Shown here: positions 10,701 to 21,809 of the stretch, piece after piece | How positions within the stretch are numbered: position 1 is the first letter of the stretch | Layout: each line of letters begins with the position of its first letter | Assembly: GCA_963680875.1 (NCBI GenBank) | Contig: OY804579.1 | Location: forward strand, 57,053,718 to 57,117,717 | From: Bathymodiolus brooksi | Lineage: Eukaryota; Mollusca; Bivalvia; Mytilida; Modiolidae | DNA: 64,000 bases | Reading direction: 5' to 3' | Notes under the pieces: model-generated | Told to the model about the DNA's origin: nothing | The model's database searches: none | Seen by the model: only the letters and a program-made list of their open reading frames with translations | Program-made: the position numbers and the translations under genes

Positions 10701-13177
10701 TATAACATTGAAAGAGACCACCATACACACTATAACATTGAAAGAGACCACCATACACACTATAACATTGAAAGAGACCACACTACACACTATAACATTG
10801 AAAGAGACCACCATACACACTATAACATTGAAAGAGACCACCATACACACTATAACATTGAAAGAGACCACCATACACACTATAACATTGAAAGAGACCA
10901 CCATACACACTATAACATTGAAAGAGACCACACTACACATTGAAAGAGACCACCATACACACTATAACATTGAAAGAGACCACCATACACACTATAACAT
11001 TGAAAGAGACCACACTACACACTATAACATTGAAAGAGACCACACTACACACTATAACATTGAAAGAGACCACCATACACACTATAACATTGAAAGAGAC
11101 CACCATACACACTATAACATTGAAAGAGACCACACTACACATTGAAAGAGACCACCCTACACACTATAACATTGAAAGAGACCACCCTACACACTATAAC
11201 ATTGAAAGAGACCACCATACACACTATAACATTGAAAGAGACCACCATACACACTATAACATTGAAAGAGACCACACTACACACTATAACATTGAAAGAG
11301 ACCACACTACACACTATAACATTGAAAGAGACCACACTACACACTATAACATTGAAAGAGACCACACTACACATTGAAAGAGACCACCATACACACTATA
11401 ACATTGAAAGAGACCACCATACACACTATAACATTGAAAGAGACCACACTACACACTATAACATTGAAAGAGACCACCATACACACTATAACATTGAAAG
11501 AGACCACACTACACACTATAACATTGAAAGAGACCACCCTACACACTATAACATTGAAAGAGACCACCATACACACTATAACATTGAAAGAGACCACACT
11601 ACACACTATAACATTGAAAGAGACCACACTACACACTATAACATTGAAAGAGACCACACTACACACTATAACATTGAAAGAGACCACACTACACATTGAA
11701 AGAGACCACACTACACATTGAAAGAGACCACCATACACACTATAACATTGAAAGAGACCACCATACACACTATAACATTGAAAGAGACCACACTACATAC
11801 TATAACATTGAAAGAGACCACCATACACACTATAACATTGAAAGAGACCACCATACACACTATAACATTGAAAGAGACCACCATACACACTATAACATTG
11901 AAAGAGACCACACTACACACTATAACATTGAAAGAGACCACCATACACACTATAACATTGAAAGAGACCACACTACACACTATAACATTGAAAGAGACCA
12001 CCATACACACTATAACATTGAAAGAGACCACACTACACATTGAAAGAGACCACCATACACACTATAACATTGAAAGAGACCACCATACACACTATAACAT
12101 TGAAAGAGACCACCATACACACTATAACATTGAAAGAGACCACCATACACACTATAACATTGAAAGAGACCACCATACACACTATAACATTGAAAGAGAC
12201 CACACTACACACTATAACATTGAAAGAGACCACCATACACACTATAACATTGAAAGAGACCACCATACACACTATAACATTGAAAGAGACCACACTACAC
12301 ATTGAAAGAGACCACCATACACACTATAACATTGAAAGAGACCACCATACACACTATAACATTGAAAGAGACCACCATACACACTATAACATTGAAAGAG
12401 ACCACCATACACACTATAACATTGAAAGAGACCACCATACACACTATAACATTGAAAGAGACCACCATACACACTATAACATTGAAAGAGACCACACTAC
12501 ACACTATAACATTGAAAGAGACCACACTACACACTATAACATTGAAAGAGACCACACTACACATTGAAAGAGACCACCCTACACATTGAAAGAGACCACC
12601 CTACACATTGAAAGAGACCACCATACACACTATAACATTGAAAGAGACCACCATACACACTATAACATTGAAAGAGACCACCCTACACACTATAACATTG
12701 AAAGAGACCACCCTACACACTATAACATTGAAAGAGACCACACTACACACTATAACATTGAAAGAGACCACACTACACATTGAAAGAGACCACCCTACAC
12801 ATTGAAAGAGACCACCATACACATTGAAAGAGACCACCATACACATTGAAAGAGACCACCCTACACATTGAAAGAGACCACCCTACACATTGAAAGAGGC
12901 CACCCTACACATTGAAAGAGACCACCCTACACATTGAAAGAGACCACCATACACATTGAAAGAGACCACCATACACATTGAAAGAGACCACCCTACACAT
13001 TGAAGGAGACCACCATACACATTGAAAGAGACCACCCTACACATTGAAAGAGACCACCATACACATTGAAAGAGACCACCATACACATTGAAAGAGACCA
13101 CCCTACACATTGAAAGAGACCACCCTACACATTGAAAGAGACCACCATACACATTGAAAGAGACCACCATACACACT
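7724..13177. repeat. 5.45-kb hierarchical minisatellite of 30-bp and 22-bp units
   Basis: About 192 units. The 30-bp unit is 'acattgaaagagaccacc' plus 'atacacactata'; the 22-bp unit lacks the eight bases 'actataac'. I count about 153 30-bp and 39 22-bp units. Three variants dominate at one site (CCAT, CACT, CCCT). In the main part single 22-bp units, almost always CACT type, punctuate runs of 30-bp units. The last 400 bases (12778-13172) are 22-bp units only. Copies are nearly identical, with rare variants such as 'cacgata' and 'tgagacc'. Frames of several hundred residues on both strands come from the repeat; they lack splice or start context, and I do not call a gene. Confidence 0.97.
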
Positions 13178-15391
13178 TTATTTGAGCAAAAACATAAGAA
13201 TGCATGACAGAACATAATAAATACTTTCCCACAAGGGCACCAGGGATGCTTCTGGTTAGAAAATAAAAAAGCTGAAATCAATAAAAAAAAAATAAAAAAA
13301 ATAGCTGAACCCATCTACACCCCCTTTCAAAATTGTCATTTTATTTTATCTGTTCTGACGTGTTCAGCATCTTTGGGAAAACAATTTTCAGAGCAAAATA
13401 GCTGAAATAAGTTAAATATCTGGGAAAAATCATCCCTTGACACAGACAACAATCTTACTTTTATTTTAAAAAGACATAAAACAGAATTCCACCTTCTCCC
13501 ACAAAGATTCCCATTTATCAGGCTAATCCAAGGTAAAATATCTCAAACTGACCGATTTTTTATCAACTTTATCCTATGTAAAATATCTCAACTGACTGAT
13601 TTTTTATCATCTTTATCCTATGTAAAATATCTCAAACTGACTTGAGTTTTCATCAAACTAAACAAGTAATGATGTTACTGAAAAGACATCAAAACATTAT
13701 TTTGTAATAAGTGTTGTAAGATGTAGCAGTTGATAGCATTATATGTGCTAAGTATTCCCACCTGTTGTATTAGTATTAACACAGTTTGCACAAAATCAAA
13801 TTTGATGTTTCAAGATCTATTTATAAATAGTCTTAAAAATCACCATCAGTCTGGTCACTATTTTTGTTATAGACTATTAAATGATTGATACTAGTTATAA
13901 AGTTACAGAAAAAACTGCTTACCGTTAAGAGATATTTATAAACCATTACACACTCCATTCATTATCAAAAGAACAACTAACAAGCCCCATTCTTTTATAC
14001 TGGTATGACCCCTTCATCTTTATCACTTTCGATACTGCATAGAAATTGAAACAAATTTCTCCTACTTACTTACTACCACATGCAAGTAAAAATAACATGG
14101 TAATAAGTAAAAAAATGTGAAGAAAAATTTGCATCTTTAGCCTCACTGTTATTAACTATGACTTTCAGTGGTAAAAAACTTGTATATTTTTACATGTTTG
14201 TCAATCTTTCTTTCTTTTTTTTTTGGATGTAAACAAGAGTAAAACAACTTTAGATAGTCCTTAAAATGTGTCTTTAAATATCCATTACATTCAAACTTCA
14301 AGTTCACAGGTTCAAGTTCTAAAGTGGAAATATTATTATTCGTATATAATTTTTATCACATGAAGAGAAATATGGAAATAGCAAATTATTTCAACATTAA
14401 AAAATTCATAAATATATGAAAACTGTTTTTCCTCTATGTTATAACATTATCCCATTGAAATGTCACCTCCGTAACCTATGAATAATTTAGACTGCATATA
14501 AAATAGTTGAGAAAAAGATTTGTATATAAAAAATATAAGTTCGCTGTGGAAACAATAATATGGATGCATGACATCATACATAAAAAAATCATTTTTAATT
14601 TCTTCCAGTGGTTGTGATATGTTGGACATAATGCTGATAGTATTTGTAAGATTACTGTATCTAAAACTCACATCTATGAGATGATGTGAGCATATATGTT
14701 CTGACTAATATTTGTTTGTTTGGATAACTTATTATAAACAATTCCACAATATTTCTTCTTTGAGGAACAAATATTCTACACTTTTTATTCTGTCAAGAAT
14801 AAATATTGTCATGTTTTTTTTCTATAATAATGTAATATGTGATTTTATCGAAACAAATGCTATGGCGGAAATTCTCATCACCCAAAGAACCACAGCCCTT
14901 GTCTGTTTGAAGTTAAGAATATCGTTCATCTACAGACAAGAGACTGTATCATACCCACTTTAGTGTACAAGCTATACTTATCATCACCCCATGATGACTG
15001 TAAGATGATGAACAGCATGCTTTCTTCAACTTTTTATTAACAGACTTTTTTTTAGTTGAAAATAAAAAAGTTAAACAGTATAAAATGGTTGACAATATAA
15101 CTAAACCTATATGAACAACTCCCTTACGATACCTGAAACATCTGAACAAAATGACAACAGAAGTCGTTGGAAATCTAGGTCATAGCTTGGGACAGGCACA
15201 AAAATGTGATGGATTTAATTTATCATGAAAAGAAAGTTGAACAGTGATAGGTCATCACATTCTACCAATATCAACATAACGAACAATGACCTCTCAAATT
15301 AACTCAATGGACATAATAAAGGCCATGACCTATGACATGGAAATCCAGTGTCCAAATATAAACAAACAATTAAAAACCTGAACAGATCCAT
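13178..15391. other. AT-rich non-coding region
   Basis: No coding or RNA gene recognised. A 45-bp unit is repeated about 2.5 times at 13532-13640 (each unit contains 'gtaaaatatctcaa' and 'gattttttatca'). Short open frames here are the length expected by chance. Confidence 0.5.
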
Positions 15392-15512
15392 TTTGTCAGT
15401 GACTTGCGACAGGTCAGTGGTTTTCTCCAGGTACTCCGGTTTCCTCAACTAATAAAACTGACCGCCACTGAAATATTGTTGAAAGTGGCATTAAACACCA
15501 TAAACCTAAAAC
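15392..15512 (+). repeat. SINE family A, 5'-truncated copy
   Basis: Contains 'gtcagtgacttgcgac', 'aataaaactgaccgcc' and the tail 'gtggcattaaacaccataaa'. The tRNA-like head is absent. Flanking 'cagatccatttt' and 'cagattcattta' may be a decayed target-site duplication. Confidence 0.75.
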
Positions 15513-15740
15513 CAGATTCATTTAAACTCAAAGACCACACACTTTCAAAGATATGACAACAAACTTTTTTCTTTTAACAACCTAAAAGTTTATTCAGCAT
15601 GGCTCGTTACATTGTTACTTCATAGTTCAAGCATCTCTGACAATAATCTTAATGTGGACAGTACTAGAGCAGGTTCTGTCAATGATCTTATTTTTTACTG
15701 ACTCTATTGGGTTTTTTCTAAGGACAAAAAGGTCAAAATT

Positions 15741-15879
15741 GATACCTACTTCTTAAAATAAGATTTATCAGTCATCAACATCAAAAGAAATAGTTTATGG
15801 AAACTGTAAAGATACCTACTTCTTAAAATAAGATTTATCAGTCATCAACATCAAAAGAAATAGTTTATGGAAACTGTAT
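15741..15879. repeat. Tandem duplication of a 70-bp unit
   Basis: Positions 15741-15810 are repeated at 15811-15879 with almost no differences. Non-coding and apparently recent. Confidence 0.85.
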
Positions 15880-16481
15880 CCCTGAAGTAGAAATGTTCAC
15901 ATAGTTACCAGATTACATTTAATTAAAGTCCAACACTTTATTACAATTGTGCTGGGAAAAAACAGCTAAGGAATATATATATATTTGCATTCCATATGAT
16001 GGAGAAAAGGAGGAGGTATTGTCCAAAAAAGGAAAAATGTGCCCTTCCGTCTACATCCTAGAATGTTAAATTAAGATGCTGAAAAACAAAACCTCACTTC
16101 AAACACTCCTCTGCAACAGGCAATAATTATTTTTGTATTTTTTAATTAAAATTCCACAAATTAGTTTAAAATGATACTTATTGTAAATTAATGAAAAGAT
16201 GTATTCAAGAAAAATTGGCACCCACCTGACCTCTGGACAGAGGTTTTACTGGTTAGTTTGATATACATGTATATGTATGAACTCCCCCTCCCCCCTCTAT
16301 TGTCTGATAGTCATAATATAGTCACAAAATTGTTGATAGTGACAAAAACACCACTAACCCTAACCACAAAAAATAAAAGAAATCAGTAAATGATAGTTCT
16401 GAGAGTAATTTAAAAGTGAAATTATAAAAAACAAAGTTTAAACAGGAGTGGTCAGCAATTCCATCAATATCACCACCTCTC

Positions 16482-17551
16482 CAGTACTCGAAAATTAATT
16501 TGAATTTACTGTATCACATCAAATTCTTGACTTTATTTTATATACCGTATAACCGGTAATTTCTGCGGCTATCTAATTTCTGCGGTATTCTGCAGTCAAA
16601 TCCGGATCACAGAAATTAAAATCACAGAATATTACGTAAAATAAATGTTTAATGTCCCGTAATAATAAATCAGTACAAATTACCTTCAAACTCCAATTCA
16701 TCAGGAAGTGTAAAATATCTAATTAGGCCTAATTACTATATCCAGATTTAAGGAAAAAACTGGTACTATATACATGTTTAAACAACAATTACATGTTATT
16801 TAGCTGTGGCATGATTATTGTTAACTGTTAATTACAATATATCTAGATCTAGAAATATTATTATTATACCAAGCTGACATGGATAATAATTGAAAGAAAT
16901 GTTTACAATCATAATAAAGGTTATTAAAGCAATAATTTAAATTGTTATTACATAAGTTAATATTAGTCGTTTTTTAAATTGTTATATAATAGTAGCTGCG
17001 ATTGAATAATTTTATCAAACTGCGTGATCTCGAGATTCATCTAAAAACCCCAAAAATAGAAATGTACTGGTAGTAGAATTCCAGTTAACCCGAGTTTTTA
17101 TGTCTACATTAAGTTAAAGAAATGAATATAATTGGTTCTAATTCAAATTCTTTTTGTTAATTTTATATGATAAAGTATGAAAATTCGACTTATAATATCC
17201 GAACTATCAAACATTATACCGATATCGATCCAACTGTTGACTTCGTATTTCCTGTCAACAAAATAGATCGCGAAAACAGTGGGACAAAATAGTTTGTTTA
17301 TCGTAACATTATGAAAATGTCCTTCATCGCTTCAGTTGTTGCTTCCTGTATAACAAACCATTTTTTTTCGGCACCGAGATTTTCAATCCACAGAAAAAAA
17401 AATCCGCAAAAATTAAATGTCTTCTTTTTAGTCCAAAACTGCAGAAATTACCAGTTATAGGTATGTATCTAAATAAAAACTGAAATATTTACTGGTACAA
17501 ACAAAGTTTTACTAGTCTTGGGCAGGAGGACCGGTGCCATCGTGAGGACTG
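16482..17551. mobile_element. CAGTCCTC-type short DNA element, interrupted by another transposon
   Basis: The left part (16482-16542) begins 'cagtactcgaaaattaattt'. The right part (17464-17551) ends 'ccatcgtgaggactg'. Joined across the insertion they match the uninterrupted copy at 30652-30800 and, in the opposite orientation, 5803-5960. The ends are inverted repeats of the form CAGTCCTCAAGATG. Non-autonomous; no coding sequence. Confidence 0.65.
16545..17461. mobile_element. 917-bp non-autonomous TIR element with TA target site
   Basis: Left terminus CCGTATAACCGGTAATTTCT and right terminus (inverted) CCTATAACTGGTAATTTCT form inverted repeats of about 20 bp. The element is flanked by TA on both sides, as in Tc1/mariner-type insertions. 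A second inverted motif is 'tttctgcggtattctgcagt' against 'ctgcagaaatt'. The interior is very AT-rich and has no transposase. Confidence 0.7.
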
Positions 17552-18560
17552 CCTCTCACCTCAAAACCTTTCAAAACAAAAAAGACCATGACATATAGTG
17601 TTGGAAATTTAAAAGTAAAAGTTCAGTAAGTTCTAAAGACAAAATATGTTTTAATGGTGGGCTGATTTACTTATAATCAAGATCAAATAAAAACATTATG
17701 TAATACCTGAAGGTTTGACTGGTAGTTCCTGAGATCAATTTACACTTAACAATATTTGTCGTCTAAGAAAAATACTTAACAATGTTTGTCTCATAAAAAA
17801 AATACAAAGTCAAGATCTAATGAAAAAAACAAGAATCACCTGATTTTTTGTGGTTGAAAATGTCACACGTCATAAAATCTAGAAAAATATACATCTGTGT
17901 GGGAATAAAATAAATCTGTCAACAAATTCTGTATATTTCATTCATAAATAAATGTAGAAAGTCTAATTCACAAAATCTATAATAAAATTATTTTTTACTA
18001 CAAAAACCAGGTAAGTATCAAACCAGGTTCTTCATCTTTATAAAAAATAAATTATATTAATCATTACATTTTTACCTTTAAATCATGGCATCAACTTAAG
18101 CTATGAAAGATTTTAATTTTCAAATATCTATAATATCTTTAATCTTTAATCCTAATATAGAAAAAAAATCGGAACACTTGAAATAGATTATCCTTTATGG
18201 GTATAAATGATTCCATGCTTCACCAACTGCTACCGTGTATATAAAGCCATTTATTGATACCAATCTAATGCCTTATCTGACGGATGATTGAGGTAACACA
18301 CCCATTCTAGGTTATCGTACCACACCATTCATATCTTGATAAATCTTTTCTCCATTCATAAAACTGGTATAAGACGGTCACGTTAACCCAAGTTTTGATC
18401 TACCAAATTGATCCAATTTATAACCTATTAATATTATTTGACAACGTTGGTTAGTCCTCAACGATCGTCGGTAGTCCATTACAAATCTTGGCAAAAGTAT
18501 TTCATTAAAGATTATCTTAAAAGATAACCTTCAATCGCAAAATTATTCAAATATTTCAGA
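17552..18560. other. AT-rich non-coding region
   Basis: No repeat or gene recognised. CAG/GTAAGTATC at 18008-18019 is an excellent plus-strand donor sequence, but what precedes it is low-complexity and does not make a credible exon. Confidence 0.4.
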
Positions 18561-18620
18561 GGGTTTGGGTTTATGGTATTTAACGCCACTTTCAACAATA
18601 TTTCAGTTATATCATAGCGG
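18561..18620 (-). repeat. SINE family A fragment at the left duplication breakpoint
   Basis: Tail and first part of the SINE only ('ttatggtatttaacgccact', 'ttcaacaatatttcag'), then it changes at 'atagcggttcaaat' into the duplicated segment. Confidence 0.75.
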
Positions 18621-20774
18621 TTCAAATATTTTAGAAGACAGAGATGTATAAACGCTGAGCATATTTCAAACCACAAACCATAAATTATTGATAGAAACTA
18701 TGCATTGGAATGGTACAGAAAGAGAAAATAGATGTGATGGTAGATCTATTGGTGATGAATTTCATTATATTATGGAGTGTCAATTGTTTACTGAAATCAA
18801 TTAATAAGTAGCTAGTAATCTTAACACAAAAGCCAGAATATATTAACATTAAATAAATCATGTGTACCTCCAAAACAACAAAACAAGAGAAAATATTATG
18901 TAGATTTACAACAGATCAGATATTCCCTAGGCTTAATATGTTTAAATAGCAGCAGGGGTATAAATGGGATTCCATTTGATTACCCTTGATTTTCAAAATA
19001 TACAATATATTGAGACTGTTCAGATCAATGAAATAAGCTCAGAATACATTTTTTTATTTAATATCCACATCCCCCCCCCCCCCAAAAAAATTCCTACTAC
19101 AAAGGAAGTCAGTTAAAATGTGAAAATACTGAAGTGAACAGTTTTCCGATGCTTACTCTACAGTCTAATCATATGTTGCTACAGGTTGCCTTGCTCTTGT
19201 TGGTTTAACTGTTTCTGTTGCTAGGTAAATATTGTATATACATATTTGTGTGTCTTTTATTATGTTTGTCATGTGTGTGTTATGTTGTATTCTTCTGTTG
19301 TATAACTTAAGCAGCTTTGAATGCATATTTATATTTGTGTATGTTTTATTATGTTTGTCATGTATGTGTTATGTTGTAATCTTCTGTTGTAATCTCTCTG
19401 TATCAATATTGTAATCTTTGGTTGATGAGAATAAAGATTCTTGTTTTTGTTACTTGCCAGGGCTATAAATTCATCTTAATTGGCTTTTTAAGGATTGAGA
19501 TTTGGACTTATGATGCCAATTTAATTAAAATTTAGATCTTTTATTGTTCCTCCTCCTTCTGGTATGTTGTGTCATCAAATAAGGGGGAAGCAACCCAATA
19601 TCTAATTTCAATTAGATTTTGACATATTCCAAATACGACATCAATTTCAGTATCTGGGTAAGGTTACGGTGCTCAACGTCACTTTCAACAATATTTCAGT
19701 TATATCATAGCGGTTCAAATATTTTAGAAGACAGAGATGTATAAACGCTGAGCATATTTCAAACCACAAACCATAAATTATTGATAGAAACTATGCATTG
19801 GAATGGTACAGAAAGAGAAAATAGATGTGATGGTAGATCTATTGGTGATGAATTTCATTATATTATGGAGTGTCAATTGTTTACTGAAATCAATTAATAA
19901 GTAGCTAGTAATCTTAACACAAAAGCCAGAATATATTAACATTAAATAAATCATGTGTACCTCCAAAACAACAAAACAAGAAAAACTATTATGTAGATTT
20001 ACAACAGATCAGATATTCCCTAGGCTTAATATGTTTAAATAGCAGCAGGGGTATAAATGGGATTCCATTTGATTACCCTTGATTTTCAAAATATACAATA
20101 TATTGAGACTGTTCAGATCAATGAAATAAGCTCAGAATACATTTTTTTATTTAATATCCACATCCCCCCCCCCCCCCCAAAAAAATTCCTACTACAAAGG
20201 AAGTCAGTTAAAATGTGAAAATACTGAAGTGAACAGTTTTCCGATGCTTACTCTACAGTCTAATCATATGTTGCTACAGGTTGCCTTGCTCTTGTTGGTT
20301 TAACTGTTTCTGTTGCTAGGTAAATATTGTATATACATATTTGTGTGTCTTTTATTATGTTTGTCATGTGTGTGTTATGTTGTATTCTTCTGTTGTATAA
20401 CTTAAGCAGCTTTGAATGCATATTTATATTTGTGTATGTTTTATTATGTTTGTCATGTATGTGTTATGTTGTAATCTTCTGTTGTAATCTCTCTGTATCA
20501 ATATTGTAATCTTTGGTTGATGAGAATAAAGATTCTTGTTTTTGTTACTTGCCAGGGCTATAAATTCATCTTAATTGGCTTTTTAAGGATTGAGATTTGG
20601 ACTTATGATGCCAATTTAATTAAAATTTAGATCTTTTATTGTTCCTCCTCCTTCTGGTATGTTGTGTCATCAAATAAGGGGGAAGCAACCCAATATCTAA
20701 TTTCAATTAGATTTTGACATATTCCAAATACGACATCAATTTCAGTATCTGGGTAAGGTTACGGTGCTCAACGT
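18587..20774. repeat. Tandem duplication of a 1.09-kb segment (18587-19679 and 19680-20774)
   Basis: The two copies are nearly identical over 1093 and 1095 bases. The clearest differences are the length of a C run near 19071 and 20165 and a few bases near 18890 and 19983. Each copy contains a TG-rich stretch ending 'gttgatgagaataaagattc', with AATAAA at 19430 and at the matching place near 20525; this resembles the 3' end of a LINE. The 60- and 62-residue frames in each copy have no recognisable content and are not called as genes. Confidence 0.95.
19661..19713 (-). repeat. Chimeric SINE A fragment at the duplication junction
   Basis: The left half ('ttacggtgctcaacgtc') matches the SINE at 20754, and the right half ('atagcggttcaaatatt') matches the fragment at 18561-18620. 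They join within the shared stretch around 'actttcaacaatatttcag'. Confidence 0.85.
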
Positions 20775-21012
20775 CACTTTCAACAATATTTCAGTTATAT
20801 CGTGGTGGTCAGTTTTATTGATGGAGGAAACCAGAGTACCCAGAAAAAACCCTAACCTGCCGCAAGTCACTGACAAAACTTTATCACATAATATTGTATC
20901 AAGTACACCTCGCCTGAGCGGGATTCGAACTCACAACGTTAGTGGTGATAGGCACTGATTGCACAGGTAGCTGTAAATCCAACTACCATACGATCACGAC
21001 CACAACCGCCCC
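20754..21012 (-). repeat. SINE family A, full-length copy
   Basis: Reference copy. On the minus strand it starts at 21012 with a tRNA-like head: 'gatcgtatggtagttggatt' (A-box-like), then 'gtgagttcgaatcccgc' (B box GTTCGAATCCC). The body follows with 'gtcactgacaaa' in reverse and the tail 'ttaaacaccataaacc' type. About 260 bp. Flanking 'gtatctgggta' and 'gtatctaggta' may be the target-site duplication. RNA polymerase III transcription from the internal promoter is the family norm. Confidence 0.85.
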
Positions 21013-21637
21013 TTGTATCTAGGTATGAGTAAATGCTAAAATAAATAATTTTGTTATAAAAACTTATACTCAATAGACATGTGTTTTCTCAAATACATGT
21101 ACATTTCCCAGAATGAGACAACTAGGGAGGAAATCTAATAATCACAAACACTTCACTAATAATGGGCTTATTATCTAAAAAAGTAAATTGCCAAGATATT
21201 GTATCTTTAACAAAGATTTTACAAATAAAACTTTTTATTTGAAGTTAATTTTGACTCAAGTAGAATCCTATTGCATCATTGGTTAACCATACCAGTACTA
21301 CAAAAAATTTACGTTTTAATCTCAAAATATAATTTCCACAGATTTATGATTGCTATCAAGTATGATATATTGCTCTGATAACGAGAACTATAATCTTTTT
21401 ACACTTTTTAAACTACATATTAATCTAAAAGTACTCTTTCTATAGACTTCTAACACCAAAACTGCCATACAGAGAGAGGCATGTTGTAATACTTATATCA
21501 TCATTCAAAAGTTACCAACGGTGCTGAGACAATAAATAGATGCCCCTGAAACATTAAGATATCAGAGTAAAAAAGAAATACTGCTATTTCATCCAGTGAT
21601 ATAAATTACTTATTTCACTGTGTGACGTAACAGTACC
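21013..21637. other. AT-rich non-coding region
   Basis: Nothing recognised. Confidence 0.4.
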
Positions 21638-21650
21638 AATGTGGTCACGA

Positions 21651-21796
21651 ACACCAGATAACAACAGGGATACGGATTAATATAAGTTTAACCACTTTTT
21701 TCTGAATCCTATTGATTAATTTAAATGTATATATAATTTATATGTGTATTATCATAATGTGTAATATTGAATTAATTAATAAAATATGTTTATATT
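21651..21796. mobile_element. Short retroelement E, truncated copy with 13-bp target-site duplication
   Basis: Flanked by AATGTGGTCACGA at 21638-21650 and 21797-21809. The body matches the longer copy at 50445-50616, shares its right end ('aataaaatatgtttat') and starts about 30 bases later. Direct repeats with a fixed right end and a variable left end point to target-primed reverse transcription of a LINE or SINE 3' end. Confidence 0.75.
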
Positions 21797-21809
21797 AATG
21801 TGGTCACGA

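Noticed and set aside
7679..12846. Many overlapping frames of 65-388 residues on both strands
   Set aside because: They are translations of the 30-bp and 22-bp repeat and switch frame at each 22-bp unit; no splice, start or codon evidence supports a gene.
7724..13177. CRISPR-like appearance of regularly spaced repeats
   Set aside because: Units are directly contiguous without unique spacers, and the DNA is eukaryotic.
17959..18010. Plus-strand exon ending in CAG/GTAAGTATC
   Set aside because: The donor is excellent, but the body is low-complexity AT-rich sequence and the acceptor is weak.
19232..19414. Hydrophobic 60-residue frame repeated at 20327-20509
   Set aside because: TG/T-rich low-complexity sequence duplicated with its segment; more like the 3' part of a LINE than a membrane protein gene.
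20880..21000. Functional tRNA gene suggested by the A- and B-box-like sequences
   Set aside because: The boxes belong to the heads of SINEs; no cloverleaf with a proper anticodon arm and acceptor stem was found.
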